Shown here: in pieces, positions 17,350 through 27,014 of the stretch | How positions within the stretch are numbered: position 1 is the stretch's first letter | Layout of the letters: the number at the start of each line of letters is the position of its first letter | Assembly: GCF_030295935.1 (NCBI RefSeq) | Contig: NZ_AP027362.1 | Span: 310,001-374,000 of the forward strand | Length of the DNA stretch: 64,000 nucleotides | Source of the DNA: Thalassotalea piscium | Lineage (GTDB): Bacteria > Pseudomonadota > Gammaproteobacteria > Enterobacterales > Alteromonadaceae | Direction of reading: 5' to 3' | Notes under the pieces: generated by a model | Seen by the model: only the letters and a program-made list of their open reading frames with translations | Database searches by the model: none | What the model was told of the DNA's origin: nothing | Made by a program: the position numbers and the translations under genes

Positions 17350-18531
17350 TTAGGCTGTTGTTTGTATTTCTTTAAATAATTTCCCTATTACTTGGCAGAC
17401 TTGGTCTACTTCATGTTGCTTCAGACTTGGGTGCACTAAAAACATTAAACTGGTTTCACCTAGTTGTTGGGCGTTTGTTAATGGTGTTTCAGGCTTAAAG
17501 TGCTGGTTATCGAATGCTTTTTCTAAATAAACTTCAGAGCAACTACCCGAGAAGCATGGTACTCCTTGTTCATTAAGTGCAGATATTATTGTGTCACGAC
17601 TCCATTGCTGAGGTAATTGTGCTAGATCAACAAAGGCATAACATTTGTAAAAAGCGTGTGCTATATATTCAGGGATTTCTGGTACATAAATAAAATTGAA
17701 TTCTTGGCAAGTTGTTAAAATTTGCTTTGCATAATGATTACGTTGTTTAAACCAGTGTGGCATTTGTTGTATTTGAATTCTACCAATAGCAGATTGCATT
17801 TCGGTAATACGCCAATTAGTACCAAAAGATTCATGTAGCCAACGGTAGCCTGGCGGATGTTCCTTTTCGTAAACAGCGGCATAAGATTTACCATGATCTT
17901 TAAATGCCCATGCTTTACGCCAAAGTTGTTCGTCATTGGTGGTGAGCATGCCTCCTTCGCCACCGGTTGTCATAATTTTGTCTTGGCAAAAAGACCAAGC
18001 ACCTACATGGCCAATACTACCAACTGGACGCCCTTTATATTTAGCACCGTGTGCCTGTGCACAGTCTTCAATTACTAATAGATTGTTAGTTTTTGCTAAG
18101 CTCATGATGTCGTCCATTTCACAAGGCCAACCGGCCAAATGCACACATATAATCGCTTTAGTTTTACTGGTAAGTACGGGCTTAATGGTTGCGGCACTAA
18201 TATTTTGGCTGTCTAACTCTACATCAGCAAAAACGGGTGTTGCGCCTGCATTTATAATTGAGCTAATGCTAGCAATAAAGGTGCGTGAGGTGACAATAAC
18301 TTCATCGCCTTTACCAATCCCTAATCCATGAAGTGCTAAATCAAGTGCTAACGTGCCATTTGCAAGCGCAATAGCATATTTACAGTCAACAAAGTTGGCA
18401 AACTCTTGTTCAAACTGACGGCCTTCTTGTCCTGTCCAGTAATTTACCTTATTTGAGCGTAATACCGCACTAACAGCGTCTACTTCTTGTTCTGAAAAAC
18501 AAGGCCATGGAGATAATTGAGTATTTAGCAC
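17350..18531 (-). CDS. DegT/DnrJ/EryC1/StrS sugar aminotransferase (PglE-like)
   Basis: A 393-residue PLP enzyme. The segment EDCAQAHGAKYKGRPVGSIG followed by FCQDKIMTTGEGG-like residues carries the PLP-binding lysine. It transfers an amino group to the C4 keto group of a nucleotide sugar. Its neighbours are a 4,6-dehydratase downstream and a PglD-like acetyltransferase upstream, which together match the UDP-diacetylbacillosamine route of Campylobacter Pgl. The exact stereochemistry of the product is not determinable here. Confidence 0.85.
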   Translation of the reverse strand: MLNTQLSPWPCFSEQEVDAVSAVLRSNKVNYWTGQEGRQFEQEFANFVDCKYAIALANGTLALDLALHGLGIGKGDEVIVTSRTFIASISSIINAGATPVFADVELDSQNISAATIKPVLTSKTKAIICVHLAGWPCEMDDIMSLAKTNNLLVIEDCAQAHGAKYKGRPVGSIGHVGAWSFCQDKIMTTGGEGGMLTTNDEQLWRKAWAFKDHGKSYAAVYEKEHPPGYRWLHESFGTNWRITEMQSAIGRIQIQQMPHWFKQRNHYAKQILTTCQEFNFIYVPEIPEYIAHAFYKCYAFVDLAQLPQQWSRDTIISALNEQGVPCFSGSCSEVYLEKAFDNQHFKPETPLTNAQQLGETSLMFLVHPSLKQHEVDQVCQVIGKLFKEIQTTA

Positions 18532-18543
18532 GTTCGTTCCTAC

Positions 18544-19185
18544 CTAAAGAGTTCTGATATACTTTGCCGGGTTGCCGACGTAAAGTGAGTTTTTTTCTGT
18601 ATTATTAATCACTACTGCACCAGCACCTATTTGGGTGTTAGGTGCAATGGTTAAGCATTCTATGATGGTTGAATTTATACCTAGCCAAGATAAATCGCCA
18701 ATGGTTATGCCGCCTGCTAGCGCTGCATTGGGTGAGATATGAACAAACTCGCCAATAACGCAGTCATGCTCAATTGTTGAGCCTGTGTTTATAATACAAC
18801 CCTCACCCACATTTGCACCAATATTTATTGTAGTATTTGCACAAACTACCGAACCAAGCCCAATAGTAGCCCGAGTACTGATAACGCTATGAGGATGAAT
18901 AACTGAAACAATAGTTGCGTTAGCGCTTTTTAATTGACTTTGAATTGTTTGACGAAGTTTATTATTACCAAAGGCGACAACAAATACTGCTTCATTAAGG
19001 TATTGGCCAAACTCACTGACTTTACCAATAATTGGCCAAATCGCATTTTCTTTACGCTGAGGATAACAATCATCTAAAAAGGCAATTTCTTGGTATTTAC
19101 CAGTAGTGAATGCGCAATCAGCGACTACTCGACCGTGGCCACCCGCGCCAATTATTATAAGTTTACTCTTCGTTGTGTCAGTCAT
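18544..19185 (-). CDS. PglD/NeuD-type nucleotide-sugar N-acetyltransferase
   Basis: A 213-residue protein with an N-terminal nucleotide-binding region (IIIGAGGHGRVVADCA, residues 10-25) and a C-terminal left-handed beta-helix of hexapeptide repeats (about 95-205). The catalytic His is probably in the EHDCVIGEFVHISPNA stretch. It would acetylate the 4-amino sugar made by the neighbouring aminotransferase. The start overlaps the end of the PglC-like gene by 8 bp, indicating tight coupling. Confidence 0.85.
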   Translation of the reverse strand: MTDTTKSKLIIIGAGGHGRVVADCAFTTGKYQEIAFLDDCYPQRKENAIWPIIGKVSEFGQYLNEAVFVVAFGNNKLRQTIQSQLKSANATIVSVIHPHSVISTRATIGLGSVVCANTTINIGANVGEGCIINTGSTIEHDCVIGEFVHISPNAALAGGITIGDLSWLGINSTIIECLTIAPNTQIGAGAVVINNTEKNSLYVGNPAKYIRTL

Positions 19186-19777
19186 CTTGTTTGCCTGTAA
19201 ATTTTGTCATTGTTGCTTGACCCGCTGCATTAATATCCGCTTGAGCAAATACTTTTTTTACGGTCAATAATAAAATTTTTATATCTAACCAAAAGCTTTG
19301 ATTATTGACATACCAAACATCGAGCTTAAATTTTTCGTTCCAGCTGATAGCGTTACGCCCATTAACTTGTGCCCAGCCTGTGATCCCAGGTTTTACCTTA
19401 TGGCGCTGTGCTTGTTCAGCTGAATATAAAGGTAGGTATTCAATTAACAGAGGGCGGGGCCCAACTAAGCTCATATGACCTACGAGTACGTTCCATAAAC
19501 CAGGTAGTTCATCAATACTGGTTTTTCGAATAAATTTACCAAAAGATGTTAAACGCTCACTATCGGGTAATAACTCGCCGGCAGTATTTTTTTCATCTGT
19601 CATTGAGCGAAATTTTATCATATTAAATATTTGATCATCTTTGCCTGGGCGTGGTTGTGTATATATTACAGGTCGGCAATGAGAAGCAAAGAGAATAATG
19701 GCGGTAACTATCATTACTGGAGCAAGTAGAAAAAGTAAAATTAATGCGCAAGTAAAATCGAATAATCGCTTAATCAT
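19178..19777 (-). CDS. PglC-like initiating phosphoglycosyl transferase
   Basis: A small bacterial sugar transferase of 199 residues from the chosen start. One hydrophobic re-entrant segment (about 5-27) is followed by RPVIYTQPRPGKDDQIFNMIKFRSM, the ExxxP-containing SIDELPGLWNVLVGHMSLVGPRP, and KPGITGWAQVNGRN. It attaches the first sugar phosphate to undecaprenyl phosphate at the inner membrane. A longer reading from 19801 adds eight residues, but the internal ATG at 19777 has a strong GGGGG ribosome-binding site 7 bp upstream and a smaller overlap with the preceding gene. With PglD-, PglE- and PglF-like partners, diacetylbacillosamine phosphate is the likely substrate. Confidence 0.85.
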   Translation of the reverse strand: MIKRLFDFTCALILLFLLAPVMIVTAIILFASHCRPVIYTQPRPGKDDQIFNMIKFRSMTDEKNTAGELLPDSERLTSFGKFIRKTSIDELPGLWNVLVGHMSLVGPRPLLIEYLPLYSAEQAQRHKVKPGITGWAQVNGRNAISWNEKFKLDVWYVNNQSFWLDIKILLLTVKKVFAQADINAAGQATMTKFTGKQDD

Positions 19778-20930
19778 TACTGACCCCCAATTCATTGTCA
19801 CTTAATAGCTTTGTATAATAGTTTGCAACATCTTGTGCGTTGTTTCTAACATCAAACATTTGTTGTGCTAAAGCTCGGCCTTGTTTTGCGAGTGTATCTC
19901 TTGTTGTTTTGTCTTCCAGTGCGATAAGTAGTGTGCTTGCTAATGCTTGTGGATCTTTTGCTGGTGTAAGCCAACCGGTAACATTTGGTTTTACCAGATC
20001 AGGAAAACCGCCGACATCACTTGAAATTGTAGGACATTGACAAAATAATGACTCTACGGCGCCGCCAACGTTCTCTGAGTGAGAAGGGTGAACAGCTAGA
20101 GTAAAGTCGCCGTATAATTGTTGAATATCGCGGCGTAAGCCTAAAAAATAATACCGACCATAGCGTTTGTTTTTTGCATATTCTATTACCTCATTCATAT
20201 AATCTTGGCAGCCCGCCCATGGCCCACCAACAAAAACTCCCACAATGTCTTTTTGTGTTTTTGAGGCGATATCTATGGCATCTATTAAATCTTCGTGCCC
20301 TTTTAAGCCACGCTTTTGTCCCAAGTGTTTTTTAGGGGCATAAAAGTACGCAACATTTCCTATAATTTTCGTGTCAGGTGAAAGCTCAAGTGCTTGATGT
20401 AACTTTGCACTAAGCCCAATTTTAAAGTCGTTAATATCTACACCGTAATATACTAACCCTATTCTTTTTTTATCAACGCCAAAACGTTGATATGCCTTTG
20501 CTGTCCAGCGACATGAGGCTAACCAGTAATCGGCATTGCCGGCGGTGAAAAGCTCTACATTTCTAAATAGTTTATGCTCTAAATGTAATGGCCCTGGTAC
20601 ATGAAATATCCGTTTAATTGGATGGTTTTTACCTAAAGCTAAGCGCATTGTTAACGTGGTTGCAACAAAATGGCTATGGATAATATCTGGCTTTACCTGC
20701 TCAACCAGTTGTTTAAACTGCTTAAAAAGCGCGATATTTTTCCAAGGTGTTTTTACATAAATTCCGGTTTGTAACAGGTGAGTATGCACACCAACTGCTT
20801 GGTACTCTTTTACCAAAGGGCCGTCAGGTAAAGCAACATGAACTTCAATACCTAGTTTAACGAGTTCTCGTAATTGACGTAACGCCCAAGTAGCGCCAGT
20901 AGAGGTTTTTAGTAGGTGTAATACTTTCAT
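19770..20930 (-). CDS. GT4-family glycosyltransferase
   Basis: A 386-residue GT-B glycosyltransferase. The N-terminus MKVLHLLKTSTGATWALRQL is the acceptor-side Rossmann fold, and HSHFVATT lies near 108. The C-terminal nucleotide-sugar domain has FLGLRRDIQQLYGDFTLAVHPSHSENVGGAVESLF with the ExxxxxxxE-type motif, followed by SSDVGGFPDLV. It adds a sugar to the lipid-linked repeat unit on the cytoplasmic side. It overlaps the upstream glycosyltransferase gene by 4 bp. Donor and acceptor are unknown. Confidence 0.8.
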   Translation of the reverse strand: MKVLHLLKTSTGATWALRQLRELVKLGIEVHVALPDGPLVKEYQAVGVHTHLLQTGIYVKTPWKNIALFKQFKQLVEQVKPDIIHSHFVATTLTMRLALGKNHPIKRIFHVPGPLHLEHKLFRNVELFTAGNADYWLASCRWTAKAYQRFGVDKKRIGLVYYGVDINDFKIGLSAKLHQALELSPDTKIIGNVAYFYAPKKHLGQKRGLKGHEDLIDAIDIASKTQKDIVGVFVGGPWAGCQDYMNEVIEYAKNKRYGRYYFLGLRRDIQQLYGDFTLAVHPSHSENVGGAVESLFCQCPTISSDVGGFPDLVKPNVTGWLTPAKDPQALASTLLIALEDKTTRDTLAKQGRALAQQMFDVRNNAQDVANYYTKLLSDNELGVSND

Positions 20931-22090
20931 GAATTAAGGTCTTTTAATTTCTGATAAAAATCGGTTCTTCTTTGGGTAAGTACACCTTCTTGATAATCAT
21001 TTGACGCGGCTAAGTTGATAGTCGATTGGGCGGTCAGTAATTGGGTGTTGTTACATAAAGTGTTTAGTGCCATATACAATGCATTAATATCGTTAATAGG
21101 TACACAAAAATCTGGTGCCAATAGTTCTGGAATACCTCCGGCAACACTACCTACGCATGGTAATCCCTGTGCCATGGCCTCGATCATTGCTCTTGGTAAC
21201 CCTTCAGTTCGCGACGGTAATACAAACACTTCAGCGTGCTGTAAATAACTAAGTACTTGTTGGTGATTAACTTCCCCAGTAAAGGTAATGTTATGTTGAA
21301 TCTCCAATGCTTGTGCTAATTGTTCGAGCATCAATTGATGTACGCCGGTGCCAATTACCGTTAGGTGAAAATTGCAGTCTCTTTTGACGAGTTTGGCGAA
21401 GGCTTTAAATAGAATGTCGGGTGCTTTGTAGAGTTGATTGAGCGATCCAATAAACACTAATTTTCGAGCCGGGTAGGTATATACGCGCGGTTTTTGGCTA
21501 AAATATTTTTCGTTTAACTGTAATGAAGAATAATGGCTAGTAATGGCATGTGCTGCACTCGGGTATTTTTGCTGTAAGTAATGCTGCGTAACATAACTAA
21601 CTCCCACCGCCCGTTGGCATTGTTTTTTTAATGTACGTTTACTGAAGTAACCCAGTATAGGTGCTAGCATTTTACCACCCACCCCTGAAGAAAATACATC
21701 TTCAGGGTCGCCAACCACTTCTAGCGCATACGTTCGCTGGCGTGGTAAAAGGCTAGTAAGAATACTGGCCGTTTGCGAAGGAACTCTAAATAAAAACATT
21801 CCTTCAAGTTTTGTTGCTGCTTTTAATCGTAATATTAGTTTAGGTAGTCTTTTAATTAATCCGAAAAGACCTTGGTATTCAGGCAAGTTAAAAAAAGACA
21901 CTGACTTGCCACTAGAAGGTCTCCATTGAGCTTGAGCTTTGGCAACATTTTTCACTCGAGCAATTACAATAACACTTTCAAAACAGTTTAGATAACGCTG
22001 CCAAAAATCGTAACTAAACGAGGATGTTGTCCAAACTTGTTTATCTGGTGTTTGATAAAAATGAAATTCACAACTAATAATTAAGTTCAT
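20927..22090 (-). CDS. GT4-family glycosyltransferase
   Basis: A 387-residue GT-B enzyme. The C-terminal half shows VFIGSLNQLYKAPDIL, the FTGEVNHQQVLSYLQHAEVF region and PSRTEGLPRAMIEAMAQGLP, which holds the conserved E-x7-E donor-binding motif, followed by SVAGGIPELL. The N-terminal half (MNLIISCEFHFYQTPDKQVWT) is divergent, as usual for acceptor domains. It sits 5 bp after the polymerase gene and overlaps the next glycosyltransferase by 4 bp. It is part of the repeat-unit assembly line; sugar specificity is unknown. Confidence 0.8.
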   Translation of the reverse strand: MNLIISCEFHFYQTPDKQVWTTSSFSYDFWQRYLNCFESVIVIARVKNVAKAQAQWRPSSGKSVSFFNLPEYQGLFGLIKRLPKLILRLKAATKLEGMFLFRVPSQTASILTSLLPRQRTYALEVVGDPEDVFSSGVGGKMLAPILGYFSKRTLKKQCQRAVGVSYVTQHYLQQKYPSAAHAITSHYSSLQLNEKYFSQKPRVYTYPARKLVFIGSLNQLYKAPDILFKAFAKLVKRDCNFHLTVIGTGVHQLMLEQLAQALEIQHNITFTGEVNHQQVLSYLQHAEVFVLPSRTEGLPRAMIEAMAQGLPCVGSVAGGIPELLAPDFCVPINDINALYMALNTLCNNTQLLTAQSTINLAASNDYQEGVLTQRRTDFYQKLKDLNS

Positions 22091-22095
22091 AAAGA

Positions 22096-23460
22096 TTAAG
22101 TGTCCACTTTGACTTTCGCCAGTTGTAAGATAATAAAAGCGAGTACTAAGCCAATAAAAATTTGTACAGGAATAAAAGCAAAACTATTTCGGATCATCAC
22201 AAATAGCGGGATAATAGCTACGCCAATTAATATGTCTGATCGCAGCGTTGACGAGATACGGTCGAGCTTGGCAAATAAACCACCTAAAACAAGTGACATT
22301 ATAATAATGCCTTTTTCACCGAAATTAGCATACGCTTCTGCGACGGGAGAAAAACCAATGGGGCCTGCTTTTTCCATCACCACTACGTTTAACAACCGTT
22401 TATCTTGCAACGAAGGTAATCTTTCAATCGGTAAGAATAAAGCTAACTGCCGCTCTATTGGAGCCCAATAACTTTCACCGTTTAATAATTCGAAACCAGT
22501 ATTACGCCATGTGATCACTTCTTCAATTGCTCTTAAGCTACTGCCCATTTCAGCAATAGCATTGAGTGGGTTGATATTATCAACTGAAGAATAGTCGCCA
22601 GAGATACGTGCATTTTTGACGATAATGGTGGCAAATAACATAAGCGTTACTGCAAGAAAAAGTTTATGTGTTTTTAATGGAATTCGCCTTCTTCCCAGTA
22701 TTGCAGCAGTTACAGCCGTTGGAAACATTACCTCACCCCGTAAGCCTACTTTAAAGGCTAGCAGTCCCCAAATGGCAAAAACAATAAAATAGGTATAACC
22801 AAAACCTTCACGATATGAAGCGGCAACAAAGACAATCGACATTCCAATAAAAAGGTAAATATAAACAAATATTAGTGTGATCAGTGGCGATTTTTTTACT
22901 ATTTCAAGGTAAGCGCCATACGAGCTTAATGCCCCTGTGCCAAAGCCGATAGCGAAAAAAACTAACACCATAAAGAGTAACATTAACCCGCCAATATGGT
23001 GTAAGCGTTTAATGAGTTTACTATGTATGGTTTCTTGTGCTGGTACTGGGGCTTTTGAGAAAATAATAACGGTGATCGCATAAAGCACCATAGTATAATT
23101 AAAAAGGTAAATCGCTAAGCTGGTTTCTTGTAGAGGGTACCAATAGCGAATGGCTTTTAAAATGGCTTGATCGGTGATCATATCTATTGCAGATACAAAG
23201 ACTAAACCACCATGAAATATACTAAAAGTAAAAAAGAAGAAGAAACTTATTGACCAAATACCTTTAGGAATTGCATAAATTAAAATAACGCTGATCACTA
23301 GCCAATTAAAAAGGGTAATCAGCTCTAAGGTATCGCGAGAAACTTGCACTATATTAAAATGAATAGGTATTAATATGAAGCCAATACTCGCGATAATAAT
23401 AACATATAAAAGCTGATGGAACGGATTGATATTATTTATAGACAGCATATAAAGACTCAA
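22096..23460 (-). CDS. Wzy-like oligosaccharide repeat-unit polymerase
   Basis: A 454-residue highly hydrophobic protein with roughly ten to twelve predicted membrane segments and a larger soluble loop in the second half (about 285-355, GDYSSVDNINPLNAIAEM...). No soluble catalytic domain is present. Size, topology and the position between glycosyltransferase and flippase genes match O-antigen or capsule polymerases, which have little conserved sequence. The start overlaps the upstream glycosyltransferase by up to 29 bp; an in-frame ATG four codons in (23448) is an alternative. Confidence 0.65.
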   Translation of the reverse strand: MSLYMLSINNINPFHQLLYVIIIASIGFILIPIHFNIVQVSRDTLELITLFNWLVISVILIYAIPKGIWSISFFFFFTFSIFHGGLVFVSAIDMITDQAILKAIRYWYPLQETSLAIYLFNYTMVLYAITVIIFSKAPVPAQETIHSKLIKRLHHIGGLMLLFMVLVFFAIGFGTGALSSYGAYLEIVKKSPLITLIFVYIYLFIGMSIVFVAASYREGFGYTYFIVFAIWGLLAFKVGLRGEVMFPTAVTAAILGRRRIPLKTHKLFLAVTLMLFATIIVKNARISGDYSSVDNINPLNAIAEMGSSLRAIEEVITWRNTGFELLNGESYWAPIERQLALFLPIERLPSLQDKRLLNVVVMEKAGPIGFSPVAEAYANFGEKGIIIMSLVLGGLFAKLDRISSTLRSDILIGVAIIPLFVMIRNSFAFIPVQIFIGLVLAFIILQLAKVKVDT

Positions 23461-24529
23461 CGCACAGGGTTATATTAAAAGGGCTTTGCGTAAAGGCATG
23501 TTGGGCCTGTTGCTGTGATTCTTCTGTTTGCGCGAAGGCGTTAGTCAGCGCAGTTTCCCACGCACTAATTTCTGCTGTTAACGGCAGTTGCTTAACACAA
23601 GGCAGATACTGAGCAATTTCGTCTACGCCAGCGAGTGCGCTGGAAATTACAGGTAACCCAAGTGATGCCGCTTCGATTACAGCGCCAGGTAAACCTTCCC
23701 AAAGCGAGGGGAATAACATGGCATTAGCGTGCTGAATAAATGGATAAACATTCGCTTGTTCTTGAGCGAACAACACGTATTCAGTTAAATTTTCAGCCTC
23801 AAGACGTTCGAGTAATGCGTGTTTAACGGTTGTGTTTTCTTTCCCAACTAACACTAAGTAACAAGGTTGCTTTTTGAACAGAGCTATAAATACATCAATA
23901 ATAAAACCATGGTTTTTAGGGGGATCCATTCGCGCAATATTTATTACCACAGGAAGGTCTTTAGTGAGCTTAAATTGATGCCAATACTCAGGCTGTTTTG
24001 TTGAAATTGGTGGGCGTTGTAAGCCATTATATATAACTCGACACCTTTTATCTTGTTGCCAATTATTCGACCAAAAAGCGTTTAATGCCGCATTACATAC
24101 ACCAATAATGTCGGTTGCAAACCAATCAATAAGTTGTTTAAAACACCTGTTTCTCATTTTTTTGACTAAGGATGTTTGCGCCGATACTTGGGTACTACGA
24201 TAATGTGCAATCCGTTGTTTTACACCTGCAAGCCAAGCGATAAATAATATAACGCCTGATACATCAGCGACATGGCTGTGAACACAGTCAAAGTTGTGCT
24301 TTTTTAGTAATAAGAAAAAACGTAAAGGAAACAGCACGCCTAGACGACAATAATGTACTTTACTCTGCTGCGCGACTATACCTTGATCAAGCACCCCTTG
24401 CCGACCAGTTAATGCACAAAATTCAAGCGCGACCCCCTTTTTAGCTAATGGCGATAAAGTGTCCAAGGTTCTTAGTTCAGCGCCACCTCGGTTCATAATA
24501 CCAAAAATATGTAGTACTTTTTTACTCAT
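23432..24529 (-). CDS. GT4-family glycosyltransferase
   Basis: A 365-residue GT-B protein. The N-terminus MSKKVLHIFGIMNRGGAELRTLD has the glycine-rich acceptor loop, and HSHVADVSG lies near 84. The C-terminal domain has INIARMDPPKNHGFIIDVF, LVLVGKENT and PSLWEGLPGAVIEAASLGLPVISSALAG with the E-x7-E motif. It overlaps the flippase gene by 4 bp and the polymerase gene by 29 bp. It likely adds an internal sugar of the repeat unit. Confidence 0.85.
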   Translation of the reverse strand: MSKKVLHIFGIMNRGGAELRTLDTLSPLAKKGVALEFCALTGRQGVLDQGIVAQQSKVHYCRLGVLFPLRFFLLLKKHNFDCVHSHVADVSGVILFIAWLAGVKQRIAHYRSTQVSAQTSLVKKMRNRCFKQLIDWFATDIIGVCNAALNAFWSNNWQQDKRCRVIYNGLQRPPISTKQPEYWHQFKLTKDLPVVINIARMDPPKNHGFIIDVFIALFKKQPCYLVLVGKENTTVKHALLERLEAENLTEYVLFAQEQANVYPFIQHANAMLFPSLWEGLPGAVIEAASLGLPVISSALAGVDEIAQYLPCVKQLPLTAEISAWETALTNAFAQTEESQQQAQHAFTQSPFNITLCVESLYAVYK

Positions 24530-25803
24530 GGAGCAGCACTCTGTGTGTTAGAAATTGTTTGCCATTTTCTGACAAAAATAATGCTCATAACCAGCAGTTC
24601 AATAATACAGGCGATAACCATCGCAATACTTGCGCCTAATGTTCCATACATTGGCACTAACACTAAGCAGGCGATGGTTAAGCCTAGCGTGCCACTTCCA
24701 TAAACTAAGGTTTGCTGATTAAAGCACTGCAGTACGTTTAATCCTGCACCAAGAAATATGTAACTGTAGCGAATTAAACTCGCAAAAATAATAAGCTGTA
24801 GTTCTGTAGTTAATTGGGCGATAGCGTCATTATAAATGAGGTTAAGCAACCAAGCGCCAATTGTTGAAGCAATGACAAGTCCAATAACACCAATGAGTAC
24901 ACCAAATACCATAAGTTTCTGAAGTAATTTTAGAAATCCTTGGTGCTGTCCAAGATTAAACAAGGATGACAGCTTAGGCGTTGCAGCCTGCGATAGACTA
25001 TTAATTAAAATGCCACCGGCGACTAAAAAATAGCTAATTGCGGCAAACTGTCCAACTTCTGCCGTACCGCGATAATGCTCTAACGCATAATTGGGAATAT
25101 AAACAAACATTGCACCAAAGGCGATTGAAATACCAATTGGCCAATATTGCTTATATAACTTAAGCGATGCTTGGATCTTTTTATAAGAAAAAACTGTGTT
25201 TTTAGCACTAAATTTGCGCTTTTCATTGCGTTTGATTAAACGAGCAACAATGGTTATGTCAATAAAGGCAAATAGGCAAGTGACTGATGCCCATGTAAAA
25301 AAGGTAATACTAATATTCTGAGTTAATATAGCCGAACCAAGTAAAGCTGAAATTGTAATGCCACTTCTCAGCGTTTGTGATATTGCCGCGTGACTAAATG
25401 CCTGCTGTTTGTGTAAGTAGCTATAACAAAGCTCTGAAATGCCATCAAAAACCTTAAAAATAACTACGCTAAATACTATCGCCAAGGATACCTCAGGCAA
25501 TAGTAGTGGCACTAAAAAAAACAATAAAAATAGAATCCACAATTGCGCTAATAACCGAGTATGTAAGTACTGCTCAAAGGTATAGTTATTATGATAGTCA
25601 GTGACGATTAATGAACGTAACTTAAAGCTAAATAATAAGAAAAGAGGAGAAACTACAGACAGGGTTAGCACAAGTGACCCTAAAATATAATCATCAAATT
25701 GCTTAACAATTATCACAAGCAGAAGCCATTGGCTGGCAGCATGAGCTAAGTTAGCTATGGTTGTTAAACTGGTATGGCGAATGACCGTCAAGTTATTACC
25801 CAT
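24526..25803 (-). CDS. Wzx-like polysaccharide flippase
   Basis: A 425-residue integral membrane protein with about twelve hydrophobic segments, of the MATE/PST-type polysaccharide transporter kind. It would move undecaprenyl-linked repeat units across the inner membrane. It is the first gene of the nine-gene minus-strand locus; the promoter should lie in 25804-26079. I see no JUMPstart/ops sequence (GGCGGTAG) there, so RfaH-type control is not supported. Confidence 0.8.
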   Translation of the reverse strand: MGNNLTVIRHTSLTTIANLAHAASQWLLLVIIVKQFDDYILGSLVLTLSVVSPLFLLFSFKLRSLIVTDYHNNYTFEQYLHTRLLAQLWILFLLFFLVPLLLPEVSLAIVFSVVIFKVFDGISELCYSYLHKQQAFSHAAISQTLRSGITISALLGSAILTQNISITFFTWASVTCLFAFIDITIVARLIKRNEKRKFSAKNTVFSYKKIQASLKLYKQYWPIGISIAFGAMFVYIPNYALEHYRGTAEVGQFAAISYFLVAGGILINSLSQAATPKLSSLFNLGQHQGFLKLLQKLMVFGVLIGVIGLVIASTIGAWLLNLIYNDAIAQLTTELQLIIFASLIRYSYIFLGAGLNVLQCFNQQTLVYGSGTLGLTIACLVLVPMYGTLGASIAMVIACIIELLVMSIIFVRKWQTISNTQSAAP

Positions 25804-26079
25804 GACACCTTAATCTTTATTATTTTTATACCAACAGTTTTACCATATAAACCTTAGAGATTAAAATGTTATGCTTGTTTATCTAATGATTATGCTTGGC
25901 TGCCTGCTGTTTTAATATTTACATTTTGCATGAAGTAACAGAGCTTGCGATATAAATTGTTAAAAGAGGTGTGCGTTATTCTGTTTGATTCAACATTAAC
26001 ATACTTTAATGTAATTATTTGGCATAGTATCAATTTTTAAGTAGTCTACGCCTTCTGTAGGTAACTTAATGTATTAATC

Positions 26080-26691
26080 ATGTTAAATTTTTCAGACGCT
26101 TGTGAGCGCAATAAACACCCAATATTAGAGGTGTTAACGCCGCTTCTTATTAATTATCACTCCGTTTTAGAAATAGGTAGTTATTCTGGACAGCATGCTT
26201 TTCACTTTGCTCAACAGTTACCGCATATAAGTTGGCAGCTATCAGATAGAGCAGAAGGGATGGAAGCTTTATATCAAAACTATTCTGAGGTTAAACTCAA
26301 TAATGTACTCGCACCTATAGCGCTTGATGTTAGTAACGCTCAAGAGTGGCCAAAACAAAAGTTTGATGTTGTTTATAGCGCTAATACTTTACATATAATG
26401 TCAGCTGCGCATGTAAAAATGCTCTTTGAGAATCTACCTAAGGTTTGCCATACCAACACCTTGTTAGCCATTTATGGTCCGTTTAATTATCATGGTAACT
26501 TTAGTAGTGAGAGTAACCAACGATTTCAGCAATGGCTACAAGATCGTGATCCGTTAAGCGGAATTCGTGACTTTGAGTGGGTAAACAAATTAGCAGAAAA
26601 TATCGGTTTTAAACTTCAAGCAGATATTAAAATGCCAGCGAACAATCAGTTACTACTATGGCGTATGGAAAAAGAAATGGAGAGGGTATAA
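26080..26691 (+). CDS. DUF938-family SAM-dependent methyltransferase-like protein
   Basis: A 203-residue protein. It opens with FSDACERNKHPILEVL, the conserved start of the DUF938 (METTL26-like) family, followed by motif I VLEIGSYSGQHAFHFAQQLP near residues 30-50, DVVYSANTLHIMS near 99-111, and LLAIYGPFNYHGNFSSESN near 127-145. A class I methyltransferase fold is expected; the substrate is not known for the family. It is a stand-alone gene, divergent from the polysaccharide locus. Confidence 0.8.
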   Translation: MLNFSDACERNKHPILEVLTPLLINYHSVLEIGSYSGQHAFHFAQQLPHISWQLSDRAEGMEALYQNYSEVKLNNVLAPIALDVSNAQEWPKQKFDVVYSANTLHIMSAAHVKMLFENLPKVCHTNTLLAIYGPFNYHGNFSSESNQRFQQWLQDRDPLSGIRDFEWVNKLAENIGFKLQADIKMPANNQLLLWRMEKEMERV

Positions 26692-27014
26692 CAATAAAAA
26701 AACTCGTCGTTAAACTAAGGGGCTGTAATTAAACACGGCTAACGCATTTTTATTAGGTTGCCCCCAAAATAATAAATATTAAGCCGATTGATTTTTACGT
26801 CTGAGAGCAAAACCTATTAAATCTTATACCAATATGGCAACAGTACCGGGATCTGATACATTTGTTGGTGCTGTTGTAAAGTCAGTGTGAGTTATATCAC
26901 CGATAATATATAACCTTGTAGTTTTAGTGGATATTATTTAATTTTTGATGACATTGGATTTTTAATAATCTGGTGATAAAGTAAATTTTACTTTCTAAAT
27001 CATTATAAAAGTGA
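26692..27014. other. Intergenic region without a recognised element
   Basis: This is AT-rich spacer between the DUF938 gene and the chemoreceptor gene. I see no clear terminator hairpin, no coding frame with a ribosome-binding site and no copy of the repeat families. The chemoreceptor promoter is presumably in its second half. Confidence 0.5.

Noticed and set aside
25804-26079. A JUMPstart/ops element upstream of the polysaccharide locus
   Set aside because: No GGCGGTAG-like sequence was found on the relevant strand.
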